This document shows, piece by piece, positions 39,281-46,001 of a stretch of 46,001 nucleotides of DNA. Numbering within the stretch: the first letter of the stretch is position 1; every line of letters begins with the position of its first letter. Both the position numbers and the translations under genes were made by a program. The notes beneath the pieces were generated by a model. The model was not told where the DNA came from, ran no database searches, and saw nothing but the letters and a program-made list of their open reading frames with translations. This DNA is from an uncultured Fretibacterium sp. (GTDB taxonomy: Bacteria; Synergistota; Synergistia; Synergistales; Aminobacteriaceae), in contig CALBPU010000120.1 in the NCBI GenBank assembly GCA_937899395.1, positions 1-46,001 of the forward strand. Direction: 5' to 3'.

Positions 39281-41629
39281 TTATTTGAATGTAACTATCG
39301 TAACGCCGAAACCTCCTTCACCTTCTCCTCCTAACCTGAAACTTTTAACATAACTTAATCTCGAACAAAGAGCGTGAACCTCTCGTCGCAAAATTCCTTC
39401 TCCTCTTCCATGTATAACTGTAACAACAGAATGATTTGAACGATATGCCCTGTCTAAATAACTTTCAACTAACGGCATTGCTTCACCTACTAACATTCCT
39501 CGAACCATAATTGAAGGCGGTACACTTTCAACTTTTGTTAATTGGCTCGTATCTACAGGAGGTGCTGCGATTTTAGCTTTTTTATCGGTAGCTATTAATT
39601 GCTCTAAAGGAACATCAACAGACATTGCCCCCGCCGTCATATATGCTCTTCCGTTTTTAATCTCGTTAATAATTCCTACAATTCCGCTTCCTGCTACCAT
39701 GGCCGTAACTCCTACAGCAGGCTCAAAAGGTTTAGGGCTGTTTTCAATTTCTCTTTCAGTTCGTTTTTTGAAACGTTTATCAATGACACTCTTTAATGTC
39801 TTTAATTCTCTTCTCTTCACATTGTAACCTTTCCTTGCTATATCTCTTGCAGCCTCTTCCATGCTCCTTATAATATCCTTTGAAGTTTCTTCAGCTTTTG
39901 CGATAAATTTTTCGGCTTTCCTGTCAGCAGCTTCCATGATTTTATCCCGTTGATAATCAATCTCTTTAACCCTGCTTTGATAAGTCTGCTTTAATTTTTC
40001 AGCTTCCTCCATCGTAGTTTGAAATTCACGTTCCGCATTATCAAGAGCAGCTTTACGTTCGTTTAATTCGCTCATAATATCTTCAGCAGTAAGTTCACGG
40101 GAATCTAATTCTCCCTGAGCAAGCCTCAAAACTTCTTCAGGCATTCCATAACGTTTCGCAATTAAAAGAGCACTGCTTCGGCCGGGTATTCCCATTAATA
40201 AACGGTAAGTCGGCTGTAATTTCTCAATATTAAATTCCATACTTGCTGTCTCAATTCCGTCAGTTGTTAAAGCATATTGTTTAATAGGGTTATGATGAGT
40301 TGTTGCTAAAGTTACACAGCCCTTCTCCTTTAATGTCTCAAGAATTGCAACTCCTAACGCTGCTCCTTCATGAGGATCTGTTCCTGCTCCTAACTCGTCA
40401 AGCAATATTAATGATGATGAAGTTGAATTTTTAAGAATATGAATTATTTTTTTCAAGTGAGAACTGAAGGTTGATAAATTTTGTTCTATGCTTTGTTCGT
40501 CTCCTATGTCAACAAAAATTTCGTCAAATGTCCCTATAACAGTTCCATCTCTGGCAGGTAAAGGAAGTCCTAACCATGCCATAGTTACAAACACTCCGAC
40601 GGTCTTTAACGTAACAGTTTTTCCGCCTGTATTTGAACCTGTTATAACAAGTGTCGCAAATTTTTCTCCGCATGAAGCATCAACAGGGACTGCCTTATCC
40701 TTTAACATCGGGTGTTTAGCTCCAACGAGCCTGAAAAATTTTTGTTGAGTTAATTCAGGGATTACCCATTTTTTATTGCGGATTAAATAATCACACGTGC
40801 ATAATAAATCAAATGTCCCGATAACTCTTTCAGCGTTTATAATTGCGTTCTCACGTTTCAAAATATTTCGAGTTAGTTCAAGCAATATTAATCTCTCTTC
40901 ATCTTGTTCATCTTTAGTTTTTATGATGAGATGGTTATTGATGTTTGAAAGGGCTTTCGGTTCCATATAAACGGAATTTCCTGAAGCTGAACGTTCAACG
41001 GCTAATCCGGGAAAACGGTTTATAAATTCCTGTCTGACCAAAAACAAAAATCTTCCTTCACGCCATGATAAAGATCTTTCCTGCAACATGTTCGTGATAT
41101 TTGAATCCTCAAATAATTTTTGCGAAATTCTGCGGCCTGTCCGTTTTAAGTTCTCAATTTCGATCCTGACGTTTAATAATTTCTGTGATGCTTTATCGCT
41201 TAACCTTCCTGAATCTTCTATGACGTTTAACGCTTCAATTTCAGGTGAAAAATCCCTTATGCCGTGTTTCAAATCATCAACGCTCTTATAATTTTCCGCA
41301 GAAAGATTTTCACGGATATTTTTTGCGGTATTCAAAAGTAATCTGACCTTCAACAATTCCTCGCCAGATAAAATTCCGCTCCTCTTTGCTCCTTCAAACA
41401 TCGGTGATATAGGTTCAAGGCTTGCGTTAAAATTAAATTCTCCTTCATGATCGGTTAAGTCTAACCATTCCTGTAAAAGTTTTTCACGTTTTTTGAGCTG
41501 TTCAAAATTTTCGGCAGGCTTTAATGAGTTCAATATAAACTCCCCTAATTCGCCTCTTAAATTTTCACGAAAGGGGAGCAAGTTTTTTTTTATTTCAAGA
41601 ATTTCCGATACGTTTTCAGATATTCGCAT
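39281..41629 (-). CDS. mutS2: MutS2, DNA/ribosome-acting MutS-family ATPase
   Basis: 782 residues, standard for MutS2. Core domain III is followed by the ATPase with Walker A GSNTGGKT (about 335), Walker B LILLDELGAGTDP, and signature ATTHHNPIK. A long coiled coil (about 510-610), a KOW-like segment and a C-terminal Smr nuclease domain (VTVIHGRGEGILRREVHALC, about 740) follow. There is no mismatch-recognition domain, so it is not MutS1. Reported roles are suppression of recombination and rescue of collided ribosomes. Its ATG directly follows the cvpA stop. Confidence 0.96.
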   Translation of the reverse strand: MRISENVSEILEIKKNLLPFRENLRGELGEFILNSLKPAENFEQLKKREKLLQEWLDLTDHEGEFNFNASLEPISPMFEGAKRSGILSGEELLKVRLLLNTAKNIRENLSAENYKSVDDLKHGIRDFSPEIEALNVIEDSGRLSDKASQKLLNVRIEIENLKRTGRRISQKLFEDSNITNMLQERSLSWREGRFLFLVRQEFINRFPGLAVERSASGNSVYMEPKALSNINNHLIIKTKDEQDEERLILLELTRNILKRENAIINAERVIGTFDLLCTCDYLIRNKKWVIPELTQQKFFRLVGAKHPMLKDKAVPVDASCGEKFATLVITGSNTGGKTVTLKTVGVFVTMAWLGLPLPARDGTVIGTFDEIFVDIGDEQSIEQNLSTFSSHLKKIIHILKNSTSSSLILLDELGAGTDPHEGAALGVAILETLKEKGCVTLATTHHNPIKQYALTTDGIETASMEFNIEKLQPTYRLLMGIPGRSSALLIAKRYGMPEEVLRLAQGELDSRELTAEDIMSELNERKAALDNAEREFQTTMEEAEKLKQTYQSRVKEIDYQRDKIMEAADRKAEKFIAKAEETSKDIIRSMEEAARDIARKGYNVKRRELKTLKSVIDKRFKKRTEREIENSPKPFEPAVGVTAMVAGSGIVGIINEIKNGRAYMTAGAMSVDVPLEQLIATDKKAKIAAPPVDTSQLTKVESVPPSIMVRGMLVGEAMPLVESYLDRAYRSNHSVVTVIHGRGEGILRREVHALCSRLSYVKSFRLGGEGEGGFGVTIVTFK

Positions 41630-42160
41630 TTACATTCCGCCCGTTAAAGTTGAGAAGTCTAATAAGTTATGAGCCTGTAAAAAATCCCTGATATATGGCC
41701 AAACATACGAAGCACCTTTCATTGCGTAACTGCTCTCAATCCAATCTGAAGGCAATATGTTTGAAAAGGTCGAAACGATTGCGTAAATTAAAATCACAAT
41801 GCAAAAAGTTTTCAGAAGTCCTATAATCATTCCCAAGAAATGATCCGTAAATGAAAGTTTTGTTACCTTTACGACATAAGACAGAATGAAATCTATAATC
41901 GCGAAAATTATTTCAACCGTGAAAAATATTATCAATCCGCAGATTAATGACGCAACAGTTTTATCAATGGAAGGGGTTTTAACGTAGCGGAAAAATATTT
42001 CGACGGCAGGATCTAAAAAATGCCAAGCGCAATAAGTACTCACTGAGAGACCTACAAGCCCTATAATTTCGCCCGAAAAACCTTTCACAAGCCCTCTGTA
42101 CAAAAAGAATATCAAAACAATTCCCATTACACCGTCAAAAATAAAGCCGATATTATTCAT
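41630..42160 (-). CDS. CvpA-family membrane protein
   Basis: 176 residues with four predicted membrane segments (about 8-22, 26-48, 60-90, 105-125). CvpA-like features are the N-terminal FIFDGVMGIVLIFFLYRGLVKGFSGE and the FTDHFLGMIIGLLKTF segment. The molecular role is not settled; the family is linked to colicin V export and envelope stress. ATG 42160 is preferred over TTG 42163. The mutS2-cvpA pairing is common. Confidence 0.85.
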   Translation of the reverse strand: MNNIGFIFDGVMGIVLIFFLYRGLVKGFSGEIIGLVGLSVSTYCAWHFLDPAVEIFFRYVKTPSIDKTVASLICGLIIFFTVEIIFAIIDFILSYVVKVTKLSFTDHFLGMIIGLLKTFCIVILIYAIVSTFSNILPSDWIESSYAMKGASYVWPYIRDFLQAHNLLDFSTLTGGM

Positions 42161-42187
42161 CAATTTGTCATCATTCCTTTCTAAATT

Positions 42188-42799
42188 TTAATACATGCCT
42201 TGAGGAGCACGATAATATGAAATTTTTAACTCAGTCGGATTTATGGCACGATTAATATTTTCCGAAGCAATGTTGCATAACGTAAACAAACTCGGATTAA
42301 CCTGCAAAATTCTTTCATCTGAGATTTCTATTCTTTCAGGATCGTCCGAAATAATTACAGAGTCGGAATTTTTTTCGAGCCATGATTTTATGAACTCATG
42401 AGAATATTCTCCTTCATCAAGGAAATTTTCACAACTCGCATAAACAAATCCGTGTCCTGCGTAAATTAATGCCAATTTTTTTTTCGAGGATTTATAACTT
42501 TTTTCGAGTAATTCAAGAGATGAAACAGGAATAATCTTTGCTCCTGAAGCATAGGCAAGCCCCGTAACATAAGCAGCTCCTACTCTGATACCTGTGAAAT
42601 ATCCGGGGCCGTTTGTTAAAGCTATATAATCAATTTCGTTCCAGCTCAAATTATTTTCACGCAAAATTTTTTCCGTCATCAAAGGAAGTTCACGAGATTG
42701 AAGACGGCCTAAATTTTGCTGCTCGCTGTAAAATTTTTCGTCAGTCCTTAACGCAACTCCCGTTAATTTCATGCAGCAGTCAACAGCTAAAACATTCAT
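42188..42799 (-). CDS. tsaB: TsaB, tRNA threonylcarbamoyladenosine synthesis protein
   Basis: TsaB pairs with TsaD and TsaE to make t6A at position 37 of ANN-reading tRNAs. 203 residues with the ASKHA-type N-terminus (LAVDCCMKLTGVAL), LPLMTEKIL, YIALTNGPGYFTGIRVG and GLAYASGAKIIPVSSLE. The C-terminal region is divergent, as usual. It overlaps tsaE by 20 bases. tsaD is not in the window. Confidence 0.93.
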   Translation of the reverse strand: MNVLAVDCCMKLTGVALRTDEKFYSEQQNLGRLQSRELPLMTEKILRENNLSWNEIDYIALTNGPGYFTGIRVGAAYVTGLAYASGAKIIPVSSLELLEKSYKSSKKKLALIYAGHGFVYASCENFLDEGEYSHEFIKSWLEKNSDSVIISDDPERIEISDERILQVNPSLFTLCNIASENINRAINPTELKISYYRAPQGMY

Positions 42800-43259
42800 T
42801 GATTACCTCCTGAGCTTTTTCACCTTCAGCGGAAATTTTTATTTCACGTTCATTTTCATTGAGAGCTTTGAAAAAAATCTTAATGACGTTATGAGCCGAA
42901 AAATTTTTCCAACGTTCAGGCCATTCGACAAACAAAACCGAATCATCAGCCCAAATATATTCATCAAGTCCCAATGAATAAACCTGATTTTCTTCAAGCC
43001 TGTATAAATCAGAATGAATTAAAAATATTCCAGTCGGAGATTCATATTCGTTAATGAGGGTGAATGAAGGGCTGCGGACTGCTGAAATTTTCATGGCCTC
43101 TCCTACACCTTTAACAAAAACAGTTTTGCCCGTCCCTAAATCACCGTATAACAAAACAACAATTCCGGATTTAATATTTTTTCCCAGAGATTGACCTATT
43201 AAATTTGTTTCTGATTCGGAGTGAGATATAAATTCTTTTTCAATCTTTATTTTTGTCAT
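42780..43259 (-). CDS. tsaE: TsaE, tRNA threonylcarbamoyladenosine ATPase
   Basis: 159 residues. P-loop GDLGTGKT (about 40-47), then RSPSFTLINEY and the HSDLYRL box, WADDSVLFVEWPER. TsaE is the ATP-driven regulator of the TsaBD complex. It overlaps the small membrane gene upstream (20 bases) and tsaB downstream. Confidence 0.95.
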   Translation of the reverse strand: MTKIKIEKEFISHSESETNLIGQSLGKNIKSGIVVLLYGDLGTGKTVFVKGVGEAMKISAVRSPSFTLINEYESPTGIFLIHSDLYRLEENQVYSLGLDEYIWADDSVLFVEWPERWKNFSAHNVIKIFFKALNENEREIKISAEGEKAQEVINECFSC

Positions 43260-43497
43260 TTTTTCGTGAACGCCGCTTAATTATCACGCCGAAAATTACG
43301 CATGATACACAAAACAATGCCGCAAATAAAACCGTTCGAGGAATTTCAATATCAATTCCGGTACGTTTGCTCATTCCGAATATAAAAGCACAAGCAAATG
43401 CAAAACTTAACGCGCTCATCAATAAACCTTTACGGCGAATTTTTTCGGTCTTACGAATTTCTTCGTCCCAGTCTACTCTTTTACGCCTTTCCGACAT
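43240..43497 (-). CDS. Small membrane protein, unknown
   Basis: 85 residues: a very basic, charged N-terminus (SERRKRVDWDEEIRKTEKIRRKG), two membrane segments (about 25-43 and 52-75) and a basic tail. Overlaps nnrD by 17 bases and tsaE by 20, so it is clearly part of the operon, but I recognise no family. Confidence 0.7.
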   Translation of the reverse strand: MSERRKRVDWDEEIRKTEKIRRKGLLMSALSFAFACAFIFGMSKRTGIDIEIPRTVLFAALFCVSCVIFGVIIKRRSRKNDKNKD

Positions 43498-44323
43498 CTT
43501 TAGAAACCCTCATTGCGTGAATAACTTTCCTCAAAGTGTTAGCTATGTCAGTTGCCATTACTCCGTCAACACCTTCACGTGCCAATAAATCTCCTGCCAT
43601 TCCGTGAATAGTTGCGCCCAAAACAGCAGCGTCAAATGCTTCAAGTCCCATTGCCAAAAACGCTCCGATACAGCCTGACAAAACATCTCCCGAACCGGGT
43701 ACTGAAAGTTCAGACCCTCCGTGTTTGATTTCGGCAAATTTTTCTCCTGAAGCTACTAAAGTGTGATGACCTTTTAACACAACACAGCCCCATCTCGCTG
43801 AAAGTTCACTTACTGCATAAAATCTGTCAGCTTTAACATCTTCAGGTTTAACTCCTAAAAGCCTTGCCGCTTCACCTTCATGAGGAGTTAAAACGGAATC
43901 TTTACGGAGTTTCAAATCTTCTTTTGCTGTTGCTAAAGCGTTCAAACCGTCTCCGTCAACGAGAATTTTTTTCGGCCATTCACGCCACATTCGAGACGTA
44001 AATAATTCTCCTGCGACACTTATATCAAGTCCCGGCCCTATAACTACAGCGTCAATATTTTTTTGTGAAAAGGCAAGTTCTTTCCAACGGAATTTATCGT
44101 CTTCAAAACAATAAATTACTTCAGGAATACGAGATGTGCATACTTCACAGACCTTTTGAAGAGATAACAGTGTTACAACTCCTGCACCGCTCCTCAAAGC
44201 ACCTAAAGCACTTAAAGCAGGAGCACCCGGATAACGTTCCGAGCCTCCCGCAATTAAAAGCCTTCCCCGAAATCCCTTGTGCATATCTTCAGGACGCGGA
44301 GGCAATAAATCTTTAACGTTCAT
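43481..44323 (-). CDS. nnrD: NnrD, ADP/ATP-dependent NAD(P)H-hydrate dehydratase
   Basis: It repairs hydrated NAD(P)H back to NAD(P)H. 280 residues with ribokinase-like motifs: GRLLIAGGSERYPGAPALSA, VIGPGLD, DGDGLNAL, LTPHEGEAARLL and the catalytic GSGDVLSGCIGA. Many bacteria fuse this to an N-terminal epimerase (NnrE); only the dehydratase is here. ATG 44323 has a GGTGAG site about 13 bases upstream; TTG 44329 would directly follow the previous stop. Confidence 0.93.
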   Translation of the reverse strand: MNVKDLLPPRPEDMHKGFRGRLLIAGGSERYPGAPALSALGALRSGAGVVTLLSLQKVCEVCTSRIPEVIYCFEDDKFRWKELAFSQKNIDAVVIGPGLDISVAGELFTSRMWREWPKKILVDGDGLNALATAKEDLKLRKDSVLTPHEGEAARLLGVKPEDVKADRFYAVSELSARWGCVVLKGHHTLVASGEKFAEIKHGGSELSVPGSGDVLSGCIGAFLAMGLEAFDAAVLGATIHGMAGDLLAREGVDGVMATDIANTLRKVIHAMRVSKDVGKA

Positions 44324-44329
44324 GTTCAA

Positions 44330-45289
44330 TTAAATTCTCACCATAGTTACAGGTTCTTTACCGGCAAAAACAGCTTCAATATTTTTGATTATGACTTTGC
44401 CCATCTCAATACGAGTTCCGAAAGTCGCTGTTCCGATATGAGGAAGCAATACAACATTCTGTAAACCCTTCAGAGCTTCTTCAACCTGAGGTTCATGTTC
44501 ATAAACATCAAGTCCTGCACCTGCGATAACGCCTCTTGCTAAAGCGTCTGCAAGAGCTTTTTCATCAACCACAGGGCCTCTTGAAGTATTGATTAAAATT
44601 CCGTCGGGCTTCATTTTAGCAAGCTCATTAGCTCCGATTAAATGACGTGTATTTTCAGTTAAAGGTAAATGAATTGAAACAAAATCCGAACGTTCCAAAA
44701 GTTCTTCAAGTCCTGTTCTGGTTGCACCGACTGCATCAAGAGTCATTGAAGGGTGGCGGCCATAATACAAGACTTTCATTTCAAAACCTAAAGCAGCTTT
44801 TTTGCCCATGTTGGAACCGATACGTCCTGCACCTATAATTCCTATAGTTTTTCGTGTAACGTCATAACCGAGCATATATTTCGGTGCCCATTCAAACGTT
44901 GAAGTCCTGACAATATTATCGCCTTCAATGACTTTTCTGGCGGCGGCAAATAATAATGTCCATGCTAAATCTGCTGTAGCATCTGTTAAAACGTCAGGGG
45001 TATTGGAAACATAAATTCCTTTTTCCTTAGCTGCTTTAACGTCAATATTATTGAAACCGACACCGTAATTTGCGATTAATTTTAAGTCGGGGCCTGCGGC
45101 GTTGATTAATTCAGCATCGATATTGTCGTTTAACATTGTAATTACGACAGCATAATTTTTAACAGCGTTGAAAAGCTCTTCACGAGTTGCGGGTCTTTCG
45201 TCAGGATTTACATCATACTCGCAAATATTTCCCAAAAGCCTCATAACGGTGTTGTGCATTCTGCGTGTAACATATACTTTTCTGTTCAT
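44330..45289 (-). CDS. NAD-dependent D-2-hydroxyacid dehydrogenase (glyoxylate reductase-like)
   Basis: 319 residues of the D-isomer 2-hydroxyacid dehydrogenase family. NAD-binding IGIIGAGRIGSNMG (about 147-160), catalytic arginine in NTSRGPVVDE (about 235), glutamate in GLDVYEHEP (about 263) and histidine in LLPHIGTAT (about 282). Substrate cannot be read with certainty; glyoxylate, hydroxypyruvate or phosphoglycerate are possible, and the absence of an ACT domain argues against typical SerA. Between ppi and nnrD in the operon. Confidence 0.9.
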   Translation of the reverse strand: MNRKVYVTRRMHNTVMRLLGNICEYDVNPDERPATREELFNAVKNYAVVITMLNDNIDAELINAAGPDLKLIANYGVGFNNIDVKAAKEKGIYVSNTPDVLTDATADLAWTLLFAAARKVIEGDNIVRTSTFEWAPKYMLGYDVTRKTIGIIGAGRIGSNMGKKAALGFEMKVLYYGRHPSMTLDAVGATRTGLEELLERSDFVSIHLPLTENTRHLIGANELAKMKPDGILINTSRGPVVDEKALADALARGVIAGAGLDVYEHEPQVEEALKGLQNVVLLPHIGTATFGTRIEMGKVIIKNIEAVFAGKEPVTMVRI

Positions 45290-45295
45290 TATTGA

Positions 45296-45841
45296 TTACT
45301 CCTCTATAGTGATAGTTTTGATTACAACATCTTTAACAGGTCTGTCCTGTCTGTTAGTTTTAGTATGTCCGATTTTTTCGACAACTTCCATTCCTTCGAT
45401 AACATGGCCGAAAATTGCGTGGTGTCCGTCAAGCCAAGGTGTTGGAACTAATGTTATAAAGAATTGCGAACCTCCTGTATTAGGACCAGCATTAGCCATT
45501 GAGAGGATACCTTTTGAGTCATGTTTAAGACCTTCGCCAAATTCATCAGGAATTGAATAACCAGGGCCGCCCATTCCCGTGCCTGTAGGGTCTCCGCCCT
45601 GAATCATAAAGTCATCAATAACCCTGTGAAAAATTACGCCGTCATAAAAATTCTTCTTTGAAAGTTCGACGAAATTATTGACAGTGTTAGGAGCTAAGTC
45701 CGAATAAAGTTCGATCTTAAAATTTCCCATATTGGTTTCAAAAATTGCGACGGGTCTTTTAACGGCCTCATCAGCAAAAGCAGGACTAACTAACGGAAGC
45801 ATAATAGCACCGAGAGCGAGTACCTCAAAAAATTTTAACAT
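45296..45841 (-). CDS. Exported cyclophilin-type peptidyl-prolyl isomerase
   Basis: 181 residues from ATG 45841. Signal peptide about 1-23 (ending PAFA), then the cyclophilin fold: FKIELYSDLAPNTVNNFVEL, the catalytic FHRVIDDFMIQGGDPTGTGMGGPGY, and ANAGPNTGGSQFFITLVPTPWLDGHHAIFG. It speeds proline isomerisation in exported proteins, so periplasmic or surface location. A longer frame to 45862 covers the ribosome site AAGGAG and is rejected. First gene of the minus-strand operon ending at mutS2. Confidence 0.95.
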   Translation of the reverse strand: MLKFFEVLALGAIMLPLVSPAFADEAVKRPVAIFETNMGNFKIELYSDLAPNTVNNFVELSKKNFYDGVIFHRVIDDFMIQGGDPTGTGMGGPGYSIPDEFGEGLKHDSKGILSMANAGPNTGGSQFFITLVPTPWLDGHHAIFGHVIEGMEVVEKIGHTKTNRQDRPVKDVVIKTITIEE

Positions 45842-45863
45842 TATAAAAATTACTCCTTTCAAT

Positions 45864-45886
45864 TCAAAATAAATAATTTATTTTGA
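45864..45886. promoter_or_regulatory. Perfect 23-base palindrome at the operon start
   Basis: TCAAAATAAAT, central A, then ATTTATTTTGA: 11-base perfect arms. It begins 3 bases after the -10 box of the predicted promoter and would overlap the transcription start, a common repressor position; the mRNA could also fold there. Confidence 0.5.
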
Positions 45887-45889
45887 TTA

Positions 45890-45917
45890 ATAATAATATC
45901 ATCTGCAAAAAATTCAA
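45890..45917 (-). promoter_or_regulatory. Promoter of the ppi-to-mutS2 operon
   Basis: On the minus strand TTGAAT (45912-45917) and TATTAT (45890-45895) are 16 bases apart. The region is AT-rich, so alternatives exist. Confidence 0.5.
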
Positions 45918-45938
45918 TATGATAAAATTTACCAAAAT

Positions 45939-45980
45939 CGCTCTAAAACCCCTAGCTTCAGCTATGGGGATGAAAGAGCG
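45939..45980. repeat. Hairpin like those at IS200/IS605 (tnpB) ends
   Basis: Inner stem CCCCTAGC (45949-45956), loop TTCA, then GCTA, one bulged T and GGGG; outer stem CGCTCT (45939-45944) with AGAGCG (45975-45980). The CCCCTAGC/GCTATGGGG form is reminiscent of ends of TnpB-encoding elements and their guide RNAs. No transposase gene is on the left; if one exists it is beyond the window. Confidence 0.3.
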
Positions 45981-46001
45981 CCGTTGAAGTGATTTTTTCT
46001 T

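Overview
The window looks like chromosomal DNA of a low-GC, double-membrane (diderm) anaerobic bacterium. Support for a diderm comes from a Skp/OmpH-type periplasmic chaperone, type IV pilus parts, a signal-peptide cyclophilin and other exported proteins. The gene arrangements (mur/fts cluster, tig-clpP-clpX-engB, rpoZ-coaBC-priA, tsaE-tsaB-cvpA-mutS2), a TrpB2-type tryptophan synthase and a PilM-PilN fusion fit the Synergistota best, but that placement is an inference without a database search. No rRNA, prophage or CRISPR array is visible.

Layout. 1-5270 (minus): cell-wall and division genes murF (cut by the window edge), murE, ftsI, an ftsL-like gene and rsmH. 5294-11217 (plus): a compact five-gene operon with its own promoter. 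It encodes a winged-helix protein, an AAA+ ATPase, a Cas4/AddB-like iron-sulfur nuclease fused to a prepilin, a PilM-PilN fusion and a pseudopilin. 11266-14641 (minus): leuC-leuD-leuB, interrupted by a decayed flavoprotein gene. 14736-14978 (plus): a small hydrophobic peptide with a structured leader. 14993-16369 (minus): trpB2. 16456-20478 (plus): tig-clpP-clpX-engB. 20482-22106: tRNA-Arg(CCU) on minus; on plus an aromatic-amino-acid attenuator ahead of a shortened, active-site-less AroB-like gene, then hpf. 22169-23704: tRNA-Asn, two poorly known genes and a second copy of the small hydrophobic peptide. 23747-30850 (plus): secA, an exported protein, argS, a FtsB/DivIC-like gene, a small membrane protein and nikR. 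30847-39200 (minus): a TerB_N-like membrane protein, a DUF2156 protein, an ABC-type binding protein, ompH, queT, priA, coaBC and rpoZ. 39281-45917 (minus): mutS2, cvpA, tsaB, tsaE, a small membrane gene, nnrD, a 2-hydroxyacid dehydrogenase and a cyclophilin, read as one operon. The last 60 bases hold a hairpin like those at IS200/IS605 ends.

Most noteworthy. (1) The nuclease/ATPase/pilin operon, in which prepilin processing could release a DNA nuclease from a pilin. (2) Two divergent copies of an apparently unrecognised peptide of about 40 residues, each with a structured 5' leader whose hairpin shows base changes that keep pairing. (3) A complete ribosome-stalling attenuator, with a leader peptide rich in Phe, Trp and Tyr and with competing hairpins, controlling a catalytically dead AroB remnant upstream of the ribosome hibernation factor. 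(4) A PriA without a Walker A motif. (5) A queT that appears to start at ATT.
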